In this document: one piece after another, positions 7,692 through 19,499 of the stretch
Position numbering within the stretch: the first letter of the stretch is position 1
Layout: each line of letters opens with the position of its first letter
Assembly (NCBI GenBank): GCA_042701975.1
Contig: CP170561.1
Coordinates: forward strand, 930,001-994,000
Reading direction: 5' to 3'
Length of the DNA: 64,000 nt
Source of the DNA: JAFALK01 sp042701975
GTDB taxonomy: Bacteria; Pseudomonadota; Gammaproteobacteria; Burkholderiales; Burkholderiaceae_C
Translations under genes and position numbers: made by a program
Notes under the pieces: generated by a model
Database searches by the model: none
What the model was told of the DNA's origin: nothing
Seen by the model: the letters and a program-made list of their open reading frames with translations, nothing else

Positions 7692-8468
7692 ATGCCCGTG
7701 ACGACGAGTGATTTGACAGCGCTGGCTGACGCGCTGGCGCAAGCCTGGCGTGACGGCTCGAAGCTCGATGCTTCGGCCTGGTCCTTGCCCGACGAAGCTG
7801 CAGGCCAGGCGGTGCACGCACTGCTGGCCGCCGAGCTCGGCTGGATGCCTGCCGGCCAGCCGCAGTACTGGAAGGTCGGCGGCTCCGACCGCCAAGGCCC
7901 GTTCGGCCACGCGCCACTGGCGCCGGCCGGCGTGCGCGAGAGCGACGACCTCACCGGCCTCTCGCTCATTGGCGCCGAGGCCGAGATCGCGTTGCGCTTG
8001 AAGCGCGACGTCACGCCGGCCCAAGCGCAGGCGCTGCGCCTGGGCGAAGGCGAAGACCTGATCGACGCGATGTGCATCGCCGTCGAAGGCCTGGCCTCGC
8101 GCTGGAGCCAGGCCTTGAGCGCCGATCCGCTGCTCAAGAACGCCGACTGCCAATCGCACGGCGGCCTGGCGCTGGGCCCCTGGATGGCTTGGAAGCCCGG
8201 CCACGACTGGGCGAAGCAGCGTTGCGAGCTGCAGATCAACGGCGACGCGCCGCTGCTCGGCAACCACAATGGCCTCGGCGGCCATGGCCTCGACGATCCG
8301 GCGTGGGTGATGGTGCCGTGGCTGCAGGCCGCTACGCGGCACGGCGCCACGATTGCGGCCGGCAGCGTGGTCACGACGGGCTCCTGGCGCGTGGCCCTGC
8401 ACTGCAAGCCGGGCGATGTGGCGGTGGCGCGCTTCGCCGGGCTCGGTGAATGGAGCGCGCGGCTGTGA
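7692..8468 (+). CDS. 2-keto-4-pentenoate hydratase-like protein (FAH superfamily)
   Basis: A cytoplasmic protein of 258 aa with the layout of MhpD/DmpE-type hydratases: an alpha-helical N-terminal part (LADALAQAWRDG), the KVGGSDRQGPFGHAPL substrate loop, acidic metal-binding residues in GAEAEIALRLKRDVT, and a C-terminal part ending in the GSVVTTGSW and KPGDVAVARFAGLG blocks. These enzymes hydrate 2-hydroxypenta-2,4-dienoate in meta-cleavage pathways or decarboxylate related oxo-acids with Mg2+. No other meta-pathway gene is adjacent, so the pathway cannot be named. It begins 3 bp after the MBL gene and its stop overlaps a GTG that could start the next gene. Confidence 0.88.
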   Translation: MPVTTSDLTALADALAQAWRDGSKLDASAWSLPDEAAGQAVHALLAAELGWMPAGQPQYWKVGGSDRQGPFGHAPLAPAGVRESDDLTGLSLIGAEAEIALRLKRDVTPAQAQALRLGEGEDLIDAMCIAVEGLASRWSQALSADPLLKNADCQSHGGLALGPWMAWKPGHDWAKQRCELQINGDAPLLGNHNGLGGHGLDDPAWVMVPWLQAATRHGATIAAGSVVTTGSWRVALHCKPGDVAVARFAGLGEWSARL

Positions 8469-8950
8469 AGTGGCTGGCCGGGGTCGTGCTGGCCCTCGTG
8501 GCATGGACCGCACAGGCCCACGAGGATCGGCTCATCGAATGGCGGCCGGACGGTAGTCTGGCCGGCTTGCCTGCGATGTATGCGCCGGCCCGTCTGCATG
8601 CCAACTTCCGTCCCATCGGCGATGCCACGCGCCTCATCGCGCTGCAAATGCGCATCGGTGCGAACAGCGTGCAGCTGCCCGCCTGCCTGCTCGGCAGCCT
8701 GCTGAGCGAAAAGCGCGAACAGATCTCCCTGCTCGCCTCCTGGGAGCACGACGAGGCCGTGCTGCCGCACTACCTCGCCTTGCGCGCCGCGGATGCCGAC
8801 GGCTTCTACGAACTGCTGTTCAACCTGCACACGGCACGGCTGATGGCGATACGCTTTCATCTGCAGCGCCCGGATGGCGGCCGTGACTTCTCCATCGACC
8901 TCAAGGCGCGTTGCGCCGCTGATGAACTGGCCGGCGTGACCGCCGATTGA
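8450..8950 (+). CDS. Hypothetical exported protein
   Basis: A protein of 166 aa with an N-terminal signal-like segment (AAVKWLAGVVLALVAWTAQAH). The start is uncertain: ATG at 8450 overlaps the hydratase gene by 19 bp, while a GTG at 8465 overlaps its stop by a GTGA junction and would give a cleaner signal peptide. The mature part (RLIEWRPDGSLAGLP..., about 140 aa) contains two cysteines but no motif I recognise. High G/C at third positions and a matching reading frame support it as real. It sits between a hydratase-like and a hydrolase gene in one plus-strand run. I cannot assign a function. Confidence 0.75.
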   Translation: MERAAVKWLAGVVLALVAWTAQAHEDRLIEWRPDGSLAGLPAMYAPARLHANFRPIGDATRLIALQMRIGANSVQLPACLLGSLLSEKREQISLLASWEHDEAVLPHYLALRAADADGFYELLFNLHTARLMAIRFHLQRPDGGRDFSIDLKARCAADELAGVTAD

Positions 8951-8966
8951 TTCAGGAGCAGCCTGC

Positions 8967-9740
8967 ATGCACCAGCCTCGACTCGTTCTGCTCGTTCTGC
9001 ATGGCATGGGCGTGAACGATCCCGATTACTACCGGGGCCTTGAGGCGGGGCTGCGCAAGCGGCTCGGGGCGCAGTGGAAGGACTGCACGCTGCAGGCCGT
9101 CAACTACGCGCCGATCTTCCAGGACCGCGAGGAGGATCTGTGGCTGAAGATGCTGGCCGAGCCCGCCAACGAGCTGTCCTGGCGTTTCGTCCGCGAGTTC
9201 CTCATCTACCGGCTGGCCGACGCCTCGGCCTTCGAGCGCAGCTTCCACGTCGAGCACGCGACCTATGCCGCCGTGATGGCGTGCATCGAGGACAAGCTCC
9301 GGGCCGGCTTCGAAGCCTGCGGCTCACACCCCGACACGCGGCTGGTGGTGATGGCGCACTCGCTGGGTGGCCAGGTCTTCTCCAGCTACGCGTGGGACCA
9401 CCTGAACGGCAAGGCTGCGGCGCCTTCGCCGTACCTGGAGCAGTGGCGGCGCTTCCTGACCTTCGGCTGCAACATCCCGCTGTTCACGGCCGGCCTCGAA
9501 AAGCGCCTGTGCTTCACGCCCAAGAGCCCGCACTTCGCCTGGCACAACTACTACGACTCCGACGACGTGCTCGGCTGGCCGCTTCGCCAGCTCGACGCCA
9601 GCTACGGCATCGTGCAGGACCACCCGGTCGAGGTCGGCAATCTAGCGACGGGCTGGACCCCGGCCAGCCACACCGCCTACTGGTCGGACGCCGGCATGCT
9701 GGACCGCTTCGCGCGCGAGATCGAACTCTCGCTCGCCTGA
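8967..9740 (+). CDS. Alpha/beta-hydrolase-fold protein
   Basis: A protein of 257 aa without a signal peptide. It begins with a beta strand and oxyanion segment (RLVLLVLHGMGVNDPDYY) and contains MAHSLGGQVFSSYAWD, the nucleophile elbow with the usual Gly replaced by Ala (AHSLGG), so the Ser would be the nucleophile. An Asp in the NYYDSDDVLGWPL stretch and a His in the C-terminal ASHTAYW stretch are candidates for the other triad residues. The family is a poorly characterised group of serine hydrolases; esterase or lipase activity is possible. The start follows a CAGGAG sequence 11 bp upstream. It is the last gene of the plus-strand run beginning at 6786. Confidence 0.82.
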   Translation: MHQPRLVLLVLHGMGVNDPDYYRGLEAGLRKRLGAQWKDCTLQAVNYAPIFQDREEDLWLKMLAEPANELSWRFVREFLIYRLADASAFERSFHVEHATYAAVMACIEDKLRAGFEACGSHPDTRLVVMAHSLGGQVFSSYAWDHLNGKAAAPSPYLEQWRRFLTFGCNIPLFTAGLEKRLCFTPKSPHFAWHNYYDSDDVLGWPLRQLDASYGIVQDHPVEVGNLATGWTPASHTAYWSDAGMLDRFAREIELSLA

Positions 9741-10061
9741 GGAGCGGGCAGGAGCGAATCCAAGAGCAGCGCCGCGAAAGACGCCACGGCGGCGGCGCAT
9801 CGACGCCCTAGACCACCGAGACGCAGCCGGCGTTCGCAAAGCCTGTCGGGCCTGTCAGGGCAAAGCCCCATCTGGAGCTGCAGTGGGTCGAGTTGATGCA
9901 ACGGGCTCCAAGTCATCCCTACAAGATGGGATGTCCCGAAGCTCACGAGCGGCAACTGCCCCAGTGGTGAGCTTCGATCCCGGGCTTGAGGGAGTCAGCA
10001 ATTTGACTTGGATCAGCCGCTGATCTTGGCCGTTAGCTTCGGGCGTTCTTGCCCAGCTTGA
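9741..10061. other. Intergenic stretch without a supported gene
   Basis: These 321 bp between the alpha/beta hydrolase and the Uup gene contain no open frame with protein-like composition. They hold a perfect 10-bp inverted repeat at 9937-9976 and a small CATCCC/GGGATG pair just before it (about 9914-9933). No tRNA cloverleaf or T-run terminator was seen. Confidence 0.6.
9937..9976. repeat. Perfect 10-bp inverted repeat with 20-bp spacer
   Basis: CGAAGCTCAC at 9937-9946 is mirrored by GTGAGCTTCG at 9967-9976. There is no run of T on either side, so it is not a standard intrinsic terminator. It lies between the convergent ends of the hydrolase (plus) and uup (minus) genes. It could slow transcription from both sides or be a relic of a mobile sequence; neither is established. 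Confidence 0.55.
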
Positions 10062-11936
<1,875 letters not shown>

Positions 11937-11972
11937 GGGGTTTCGTTCTTGGAGAGCCTACGATTGTCCGCC

Positions 11973-13316
11973 ATGAGTGAGACCGGTCCATTACCCCTGC
12001 CCCCAGGCCCGCCTTCGCCCTGGTTGGGCTTCCCGCTGGTGTTCGACATGGCGCGCGATTTCCTCGGCTTCATGGCCAAGCAGCAGCGCGAGCATGGCGA
12101 CGTGGTGCTGGTGCGCGTGCCGCGTTTCCTGAACGTGATGCTGTTCCACCCGGATCATGTGCGCGAGGCGCTGGTCAACTCGCACGAGGCGCTGGTTCGC
12201 TGGGAGCGCGGCGTCCAGGTCTTCTCCGAGGCGCATGGGCAGAGCGTGATCGTCACGGAAGGCGAAGCCTGGAAGCAGCGCCGCAAGCTGATGCAGCCGG
12301 GCTTTGCGCCCAGGCGCGTGGAGGCCTTTGCACCGCTGATGACCTCCGCCTGCGAGCAGGCGCTGGCCGGCTGGCCGCGCGACGCCGCGTTCGAGATCGA
12401 CTTCGAGGCGGCGATGACATCGCTGACCATGGACGTGATCCTGCGCAGCCTGTTCAGCAGCTCTTCCAGCGCGGACGGTGGCGACGAGAGCCGCGCCGCC
12501 GCACAAGCCGTGCATGACATCAGCGTCGAAGGCCAGAGCGAGATGTTCTGGCCCGCGAGCCTGCCCGACTGGCTGCCCTGGAAAGGCCGCAAGCGCCGCG
12601 CGCTGGCCACGCTCGATGGCCTGATCCGCCGCCACATCGCCGCACGTGCCGGCAACCCGCAGGGCGACGATCTGCTGGCCATGCTCATGCAGATGGGGCT
12701 GAGTGGCGAGTCGCTGCGCGACGAGTGCATGACGACCTTCCTGGCCGGGCACGAGACCAGCGCCACCGCGCTGACCTGGTGGGGCTGGTGCATGGCCTCG
12801 CATCCCGAGGCGATGGAGCGCGCCCGCGCCGAGGTAGCCGCCGTGCTGCAGGGCCGCGCGCCCACCATGGCCGACATCGCCGCGCTGTCGGGGCTCACGC
12901 AGACGATCAAGGAAGCGCTGCGCCTGTATCCGGCCGCGCCGGCCCTGCTGTCGCGCCGCACGACGCGCGAGCTGGCACTGGGTGGCTATCGCATTCCGCA
13001 CGGCGCGCTGCTGCTGCTGGCGCCCGGCCTCATCCAGCGCGACGCGCGCTGGTTCCCCGAGCCCGAAGCCTTCCGGCCCGAACGTTTCGCGGCCGAGGCG
13101 CCCGAGATCCCGCGCGGCGCGTGGATGCCCTTCGGCGCCGGCCCGCGCGTTTGCCTGGGCCAGCATTTCGCGATGGCCGAGATCACCTTGATCGCGGCGA
13201 TGTTGCTGCAACGTTTCCGCATCCAGCCGGTGGCGGGCGCGGCGCCGCCGCGGCCCGTGCTCAACATCACCTTGCGCCCGGCCGAGCCTTTGCGGCTGAG
13301 GCTGCTGAAGGACTGA
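11973..13316 (+). CDS. Cytochrome P450
   Basis: A protein of 447 aa, soluble bacterial type. Landmarks in order are a Pro-rich N-terminus (LPLPPGPPSPWLG), the I-helix oxygen-binding sequence AGHETSATALTWW, the ExxR motif in IKEALRLYP, the FRPERF segment and the heme-binding loop FGAGPRVCLGQHF with the axial Cys394. The sequence style (WERGVQVFSEAHGQSVIVTEG, CxG followed by QHFAMAE) resembles CYP102A-heme-domain/CYP4-like and CYP1232-like bacterial P450s. Substrate is unknown; no ferredoxin or reductase gene is adjacent. The start at 11973 gives the family N-terminus. The same frame is open upstream across uup, which is a composition artefact. Confidence 0.94.
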   Translation: MSETGPLPLPPGPPSPWLGFPLVFDMARDFLGFMAKQQREHGDVVLVRVPRFLNVMLFHPDHVREALVNSHEALVRWERGVQVFSEAHGQSVIVTEGEAWKQRRKLMQPGFAPRRVEAFAPLMTSACEQALAGWPRDAAFEIDFEAAMTSLTMDVILRSLFSSSSSADGGDESRAAAQAVHDISVEGQSEMFWPASLPDWLPWKGRKRRALATLDGLIRRHIAARAGNPQGDDLLAMLMQMGLSGESLRDECMTTFLAGHETSATALTWWGWCMASHPEAMERARAEVAAVLQGRAPTMADIAALSGLTQTIKEALRLYPAAPALLSRRTTRELALGGYRIPHGALLLLAPGLIQRDARWFPEPEAFRPERFAAEAPEIPRGAWMPFGAGPRVCLGQHFAMAEITLIAAMLLQRFRIQPVAGAAPPRPVLNITLRPAEPLRLRLLKD

Positions 13317-13409
13317 TACCCCCCGGACTTTCGGCACCTGTTCCGCCCTGCGCGGGCAAGGCAAACTCCGCGGCATCTGATCTGCATCTGCAACCGAGGA
13401 ATCCTGCCC

Positions 13410-16127
<2,718 letters not shown>

Positions 16128-16149
16128 GCGCCCCGCCCCTCACAAAGCA

Positions 16150-16175
16150 AAAGCCCCGCGATGCGGGGCTTTTTT
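16150..16175 (+). terminator. Intrinsic terminator after the M16 peptidase gene
   Basis: AAAGCCCCGC (16150-16159) and GCGGGGCTTT (16163-16172) form a 10-bp perfect stem with a three-base loop, followed by more T residues up to 16175. Because A residues precede the stem, it may also work for the convergent small exported-protein gene at 16204. Confidence 0.9.
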
Positions 16176-16203
16176 GTGCGTGAAGCCCGAGGGGCTTGAC
16201 GAC

Positions 16204-16539
16204 TTACTTGCTCTTCTTCGCATCCTTCGCGCCCGGCTTGCCGGCGGCGGTCGGGTAGGCGGACATCACGCGGGTCGGGTCGGCCGTTTCCAGGTAGGCC
16301 ACGTATTGCTTCTCGGTGCAAGGCAGCACCTTGCCGGCCTTGGCTTCACCCTTGTACTCGCCCTTGGCGTAGACGAAGTGGTATTCGCTTTCGCTGGTGG
16401 CCGAGGTCTTGATGTCCTTGGCGCTGTCGTATTTGGCGGCGCACTCGCTCTTCAGCGCGGCGACTTCGGTGGCTTCGTCGGCGTGAGCGAAAGAGCAGGC
16501 GACGAGGGCGAGCGTGGCAGCAAACAGTTGGCGGTTCAT
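16204..16539 (-). CDS. Small exported protein of unknown function
   Basis: A protein of 111 aa with a clear signal peptide (MNRQLFAATLALVACSFAHA). The mature part is Lys-, Ala- and Glu-rich with two cysteines (SECAAKYD and VLPCTEKQ) that could form a disulfide, and it ends in a Lys-rich tail (AGKPGAKDAKKSK). The start at 16539 was chosen because it begins the signal peptide and is preceded by AGAGG; a longer frame to 16611 adds non-signal residues. I do not recognise a family. It is convergent with the M16 peptidase and shares its terminator hairpin. Confidence 0.75.
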   Translation of the reverse strand: MNRQLFAATLALVACSFAHADEATEVAALKSECAAKYDSAKDIKTSATSESEYHFVYAKGEYKGEAKAGKVLPCTEKQYVAYLETADPTRVMSAYPTAAGKPGAKDAKKSK

Positions 16540-16679
16540 GGTGTTGTCAACCTCTTGTTGTGTTGAAGAGAAGTGGTGAGCGCAGCGTATCAAAGCTCGT
16601 TCGCGGCTCACAACCCATAACTGCGGGGTTCAGCGGCGTGTTTGGTGCGATATGCGGTCGGTGGAAACCCTGGGCGAGG

Positions 16680-17093
16680 CTACCGCCGATAGGCCATGCC
16701 TACGGATTTCGGAGCGGTGTGAACGAAGCCGAACTGGGCGTACAGGTCTTGAGCCTGACCGTCTGCGATGAGACTCACGTAGCCGCTCGCAGGCACATGG
16801 GCATCGATGTAGTTCCGGATCTCCGCCATGATGCGTTTTCCAAGTCCTCGGCCCTGATGATGCTTGAGGACGGCAATGTCGACGACCTGGAAGAAGCAGC
16901 CGCCATCGCCAATGATCCGACCCATGCCCACGGGCTGATTCTCATGAAGAACCTGAACGGCGAAGAGCGTGTTGGGCAGCCCACGCAGCGCGGCCTCTTC
17001 CGTCTTGCCGCTGAGCCCCGAGCCCTCGCGCAACGCCCGGTAGGTTTCAACTGAAGGCGTTTGCAGCAAGCAGGAGTAGCTGGGATTTGTCAT
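16680..17093 (-). CDS. GNAT family N-acetyltransferase
   Basis: A protein of 137 aa with the GNAT core: GMGRIIGDGGCFFQVVDIAV forms the central strands, HHQGRGLGKRIM is the acetyl-CoA loop (QGRGLG), and DLYAQFGF is the usual C-terminal helix-strand block. It resembles the small YjdJ/YjcF-like acetyltransferases; the substrate is unknown. It begins 6 bp after the mmsA stop on the same strand, so it probably shares the mmsA transcript. Confidence 0.88.
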   Translation of the reverse strand: MTNPSYSCLLQTPSVETYRALREGSGLSGKTEEAALRGLPNTLFAVQVLHENQPVGMGRIIGDGGCFFQVVDIAVLKHHQGRGLGKRIMAEIRNYIDAHVPASGYVSLIADGQAQDLYAQFGFVHTAPKSVGMAYRR

Positions 17094-17099
17094 GCCCTC

Positions 17100-18611
17100 T
17101 CACTTCGCCGTCGGCATCGCAAACTCCGCCCCCCGTCCAATCGACGAAGCCCAGCGCTGCATGATCGACTTCTGCTTCGTATAGAAGCGCACGCCCTCTT
17201 CGCCGTAGGCGTGCATGTCGCCGAACAGCGAGCGCTTCCAGCCGCCGAAGCCGTGCCAGGCCATGGGCACGGGGATGGGCACGTTGATGCCGACCATGCC
17301 GGCCTGCACGCGGCGGCCGAACTCGCGGGCGATGTTGCCGTCGCTGGTGAAGCAGGCGACGCCGTTGCCGTACTCGTGGGCGTTGACGAGATCGAGCGCG
17401 GTGGCGAAATCGGGCACGCGCACGCAGGCGAGCACCGGGCCGAAGATTTCTTCCTTGTAGATGCGCATGTCCTTCGTCACGTGGTCGAACAGCGAGCCGC
17501 CGGTGAAGAAGCCTTCGCTCTCTACACCCGCCATCCGGTGGCCGCGGCCATCGACAACGAGCTGGGCGCCTTCCTCGACGCCAATCCCCACATAGCCCTC
17601 GATGCGCTCCAGTGCCTGGCGCGTGACGATGGGGCCCATCTCGACCTCGGGCCGCATGCCGTTGCCGATCTTGAGCGCGCGGGTGCGCTCGGCCAGCAGC
17701 GGCATGATGCGATCGCCCACGTCGCCCACCAGCACGGCCACGCTGATGGCCATGCAGCGTTCGCCGGCTGAGCCGTAGGCGGCGCCGATGAGGGCATCCA
17801 CCGCCTGGTTCAGATCGGCATCGGGCATGACGACCATGTGGTTTTTGGCACCGCCCAGCGCCTGCACGCGCTTACCAAAGTGGGCGCCGGTCTCGTAGAT
17901 GTACTGGGCGATGGGCGTGGAGCCGACGAAGGACAGGGCCTTCACGTCCGGATGCGTGAGCAGCGCGTCGACCACCACCTTGTCGCCCTGCACGACGTTG
18001 AACACGCCGTCCGGCAGGCCGGCCTTCTTCAGCAGCGCGGCCATGAAGAGCGAGGGCGAAGGATCGCGCTCGCTGGGCTTCAGGATGAAGGCATTGCCGC
18101 AGGCCAGCGCCACCGGGAACATCCAGCAGGGCACCATGCAGGGGAAGTTGAAGGGCGTGATGCCGGCCACGACGCCGAGCGGCTGGCGCAGGGTCCAGTT
18201 GTCAATGCCGGTGGAGACCTGGTCGGTGAAATCGCCCTTGAGCAGCTGCGGTACGCCGCAAGCGAACTCGATGATGTCAATGCCGCGCTGCACCTCGCCC
18301 TGCGCGTCGCTGAAGACCTTGCCGTGCTCGGCGGTGAGCATGGCGGCGATCTCGTCGCGATGCAGGTTCATCAGGCGCAAGAACTCGTTCAGCACGCGCG
18401 CACGGCGGATCGGCGGCGTTTCGCCCCAGGCCGGTTGTGCGGCGCTGGCGGCGGCCACGGCGGCCTCCACCGTGGCGGCGTCACCGAGCAGCAGCTGGCG
18501 CGCCACGGCGCCCGTGGCAGGGTTGAAGACATCCTGGCGGCGCGAAGCCTCGCGCACCATTTGCCCGTTGATGAAATGGCCGACGTCGGCGGAATCCGTG
18601 AATGCGTTCAT
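17100..18611 (-). CDS. mmsA: CoA-acylating methylmalonate-semialdehyde dehydrogenase
   Basis: A protein of 503 aa typical of MmsA: HFINGQMV at the N-terminus, the cofactor and substrate loop GITPFNFPCMVPCWMFP, NAFILKPSERDPS with the NAD-binding Lys/Glu region, GGAKNHMVVMPDAD, and GSAGERCMAIS with the catalytic Cys. The product converts (methyl)malonate semialdehyde to propionyl-CoA or acetyl-CoA with NAD+ and CoA, in valine or inositol breakdown. No other valine-pathway genes are nearby. It starts 24 bp after the SGNH-like gene and precedes the GNAT gene, suggesting transcription with its neighbours, although a separate promoter is possible. Confidence 0.94.
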   Translation of the reverse strand: MNAFTDSADVGHFINGQMVREASRRQDVFNPATGAVARQLLLGDAATVEAAVAAASAAQPAWGETPPIRRARVLNEFLRLMNLHRDEIAAMLTAEHGKVFSDAQGEVQRGIDIIEFACGVPQLLKGDFTDQVSTGIDNWTLRQPLGVVAGITPFNFPCMVPCWMFPVALACGNAFILKPSERDPSPSLFMAALLKKAGLPDGVFNVVQGDKVVVDALLTHPDVKALSFVGSTPIAQYIYETGAHFGKRVQALGGAKNHMVVMPDADLNQAVDALIGAAYGSAGERCMAISVAVLVGDVGDRIMPLLAERTRALKIGNGMRPEVEMGPIVTRQALERIEGYVGIGVEEGAQLVVDGRGHRMAGVESEGFFTGGSLFDHVTKDMRIYKEEIFGPVLACVRVPDFATALDLVNAHEYGNGVACFTSDGNIAREFGRRVQAGMVGINVPIPVPMAWHGFGGWKRSLFGDMHAYGEEGVRFYTKQKSIMQRWASSIGRGAEFAMPTAK

Positions 18612-18635
18612 GACAGTCTCCTCGAACCTTCAAGC

Positions 18636-19499
18636 TTACTTGCTGCAGCGCCTCGTCGCAGGCAGGCTTTTCCAGGCCACCTGTTGCAGGGCGACAGCAT
18701 CGGCGGCGGCAATGTTCAGCTCACGCGCCACGGGTTCGTCGCCGAGGCGCGGATCGCAGCCGGTGATGGCGCCCAGCACGGTCAGCGCTTGCAGGTAGCT
18801 GCCGAAGGCGCTGGCGTGATAGGCATCGTCGGCCCAGAGGTTGAGGCCGCGGGCCGCGGGGTCGTAGGGATTGGCGCGGGCCAGGCCGGTTTCGATGGCG
18901 CGCGTCCAGGCCCGCCCGACCAGGATGATGTGGCGCGGCTTGACCACGGCGGCCACCTGTTCGTAGCCGCGCTGCACGTCGCGGGCCATCGCCGTGATCG
19001 GCTGGCCGTGCCAGTGGCCGCCAGGCTTGTAGGTCTGGTCGGCGCGGGCCCACGTGGCCATGAGGCTCAGCTCCACATCCGGGTTTTGAGCGCGCAGCAT
19101 CTGGGCGATGGCGTCGGCATAACGCGTCATCTTGGCGGCATCGCCGGGCTTGTCGGCGTCGAGCGTGCTATAGCCCTGCAGCACGACCTGGTCCCAGGCA
19201 TGATCCAGCAGTGCGCGCCGCTCGTGCCAGTGCCAGTCGAAGTTCTTGCCCGGCGAGGTCTCCAGGCTCACCTCATAGTCCAGGCCGAGCTGGTCGGTCA
19301 GCGCCTTGAACAGGGCCGGCACGCCGGAGGCCTTCTCGCCGTTGAGGTCCCGCACGAGCTGCGGCCTGAAGCTCATCGCCGCAGACCCCGCCCCGTAGGT
19401 GAAGCTGTTGCCGACGAAGAGGATGCGGGTGGCGGCCTGCGCCTGGGCGGCGAGCAGCAGCAGGACGAGCACGGCAGCGCGGAACAACATCGGCATCAT
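18636..19499 (-). CDS. Exported SGNH/GDSL-like protein
   Basis: A protein of 287 aa with a signal peptide (residues 1-23, ending AQAQA). The mature N-terminus RILFVGNSFTYGAGS matches block I of SGNH hydrolases (GNSxTYG). Later parts (QVVLQGYSTLDADKP; LSLMATWARADQT; LWADDAYHASAFGSYLQAL) fit the later blocks, with a DDAYHAS segment supplying a possible catalytic Asp/His pair. Such proteins may be carbohydrate esterases or lipases; the substrate is unknown. The start at 19499 overlaps the FUSC stop by one base (TGATG), and a second ATG follows immediately. Translational coupling with the FUSC protein is likely. The much longer open frame upstream is antisense to the DUF885 gene. Confidence 0.82.
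   Translation of the reverse strand: MMPMLFRAAVLVLLLLAAQAQAATRILFVGNSFTYGAGSAAMSFRPQLVRDLNGEKASGVPALFKALTDQLGLDYEVSLETSPGKNFDWHWHERRALLDHAWDQVVLQGYSTLDADKPGDAAKMTRYADAIAQMLRAQNPDVELSLMATWARADQTYKPGGHWHGQPITAMARDVQRGYEQVAAVVKPRHIILVGRAWTRAIETGLARANPYDPAARGLNLWADDAYHASAFGSYLQALTVLGAITGCDPRLGDEPVARELNIAAADAVALQQVAWKSLPATRRCSK

Noticed and set aside
5631..8513. A 960-codon minus-strand frame over the MocR, MBL and hydratase genes
   Set aside because: It is antisense to three well-supported genes and lacks any recognisable domain.
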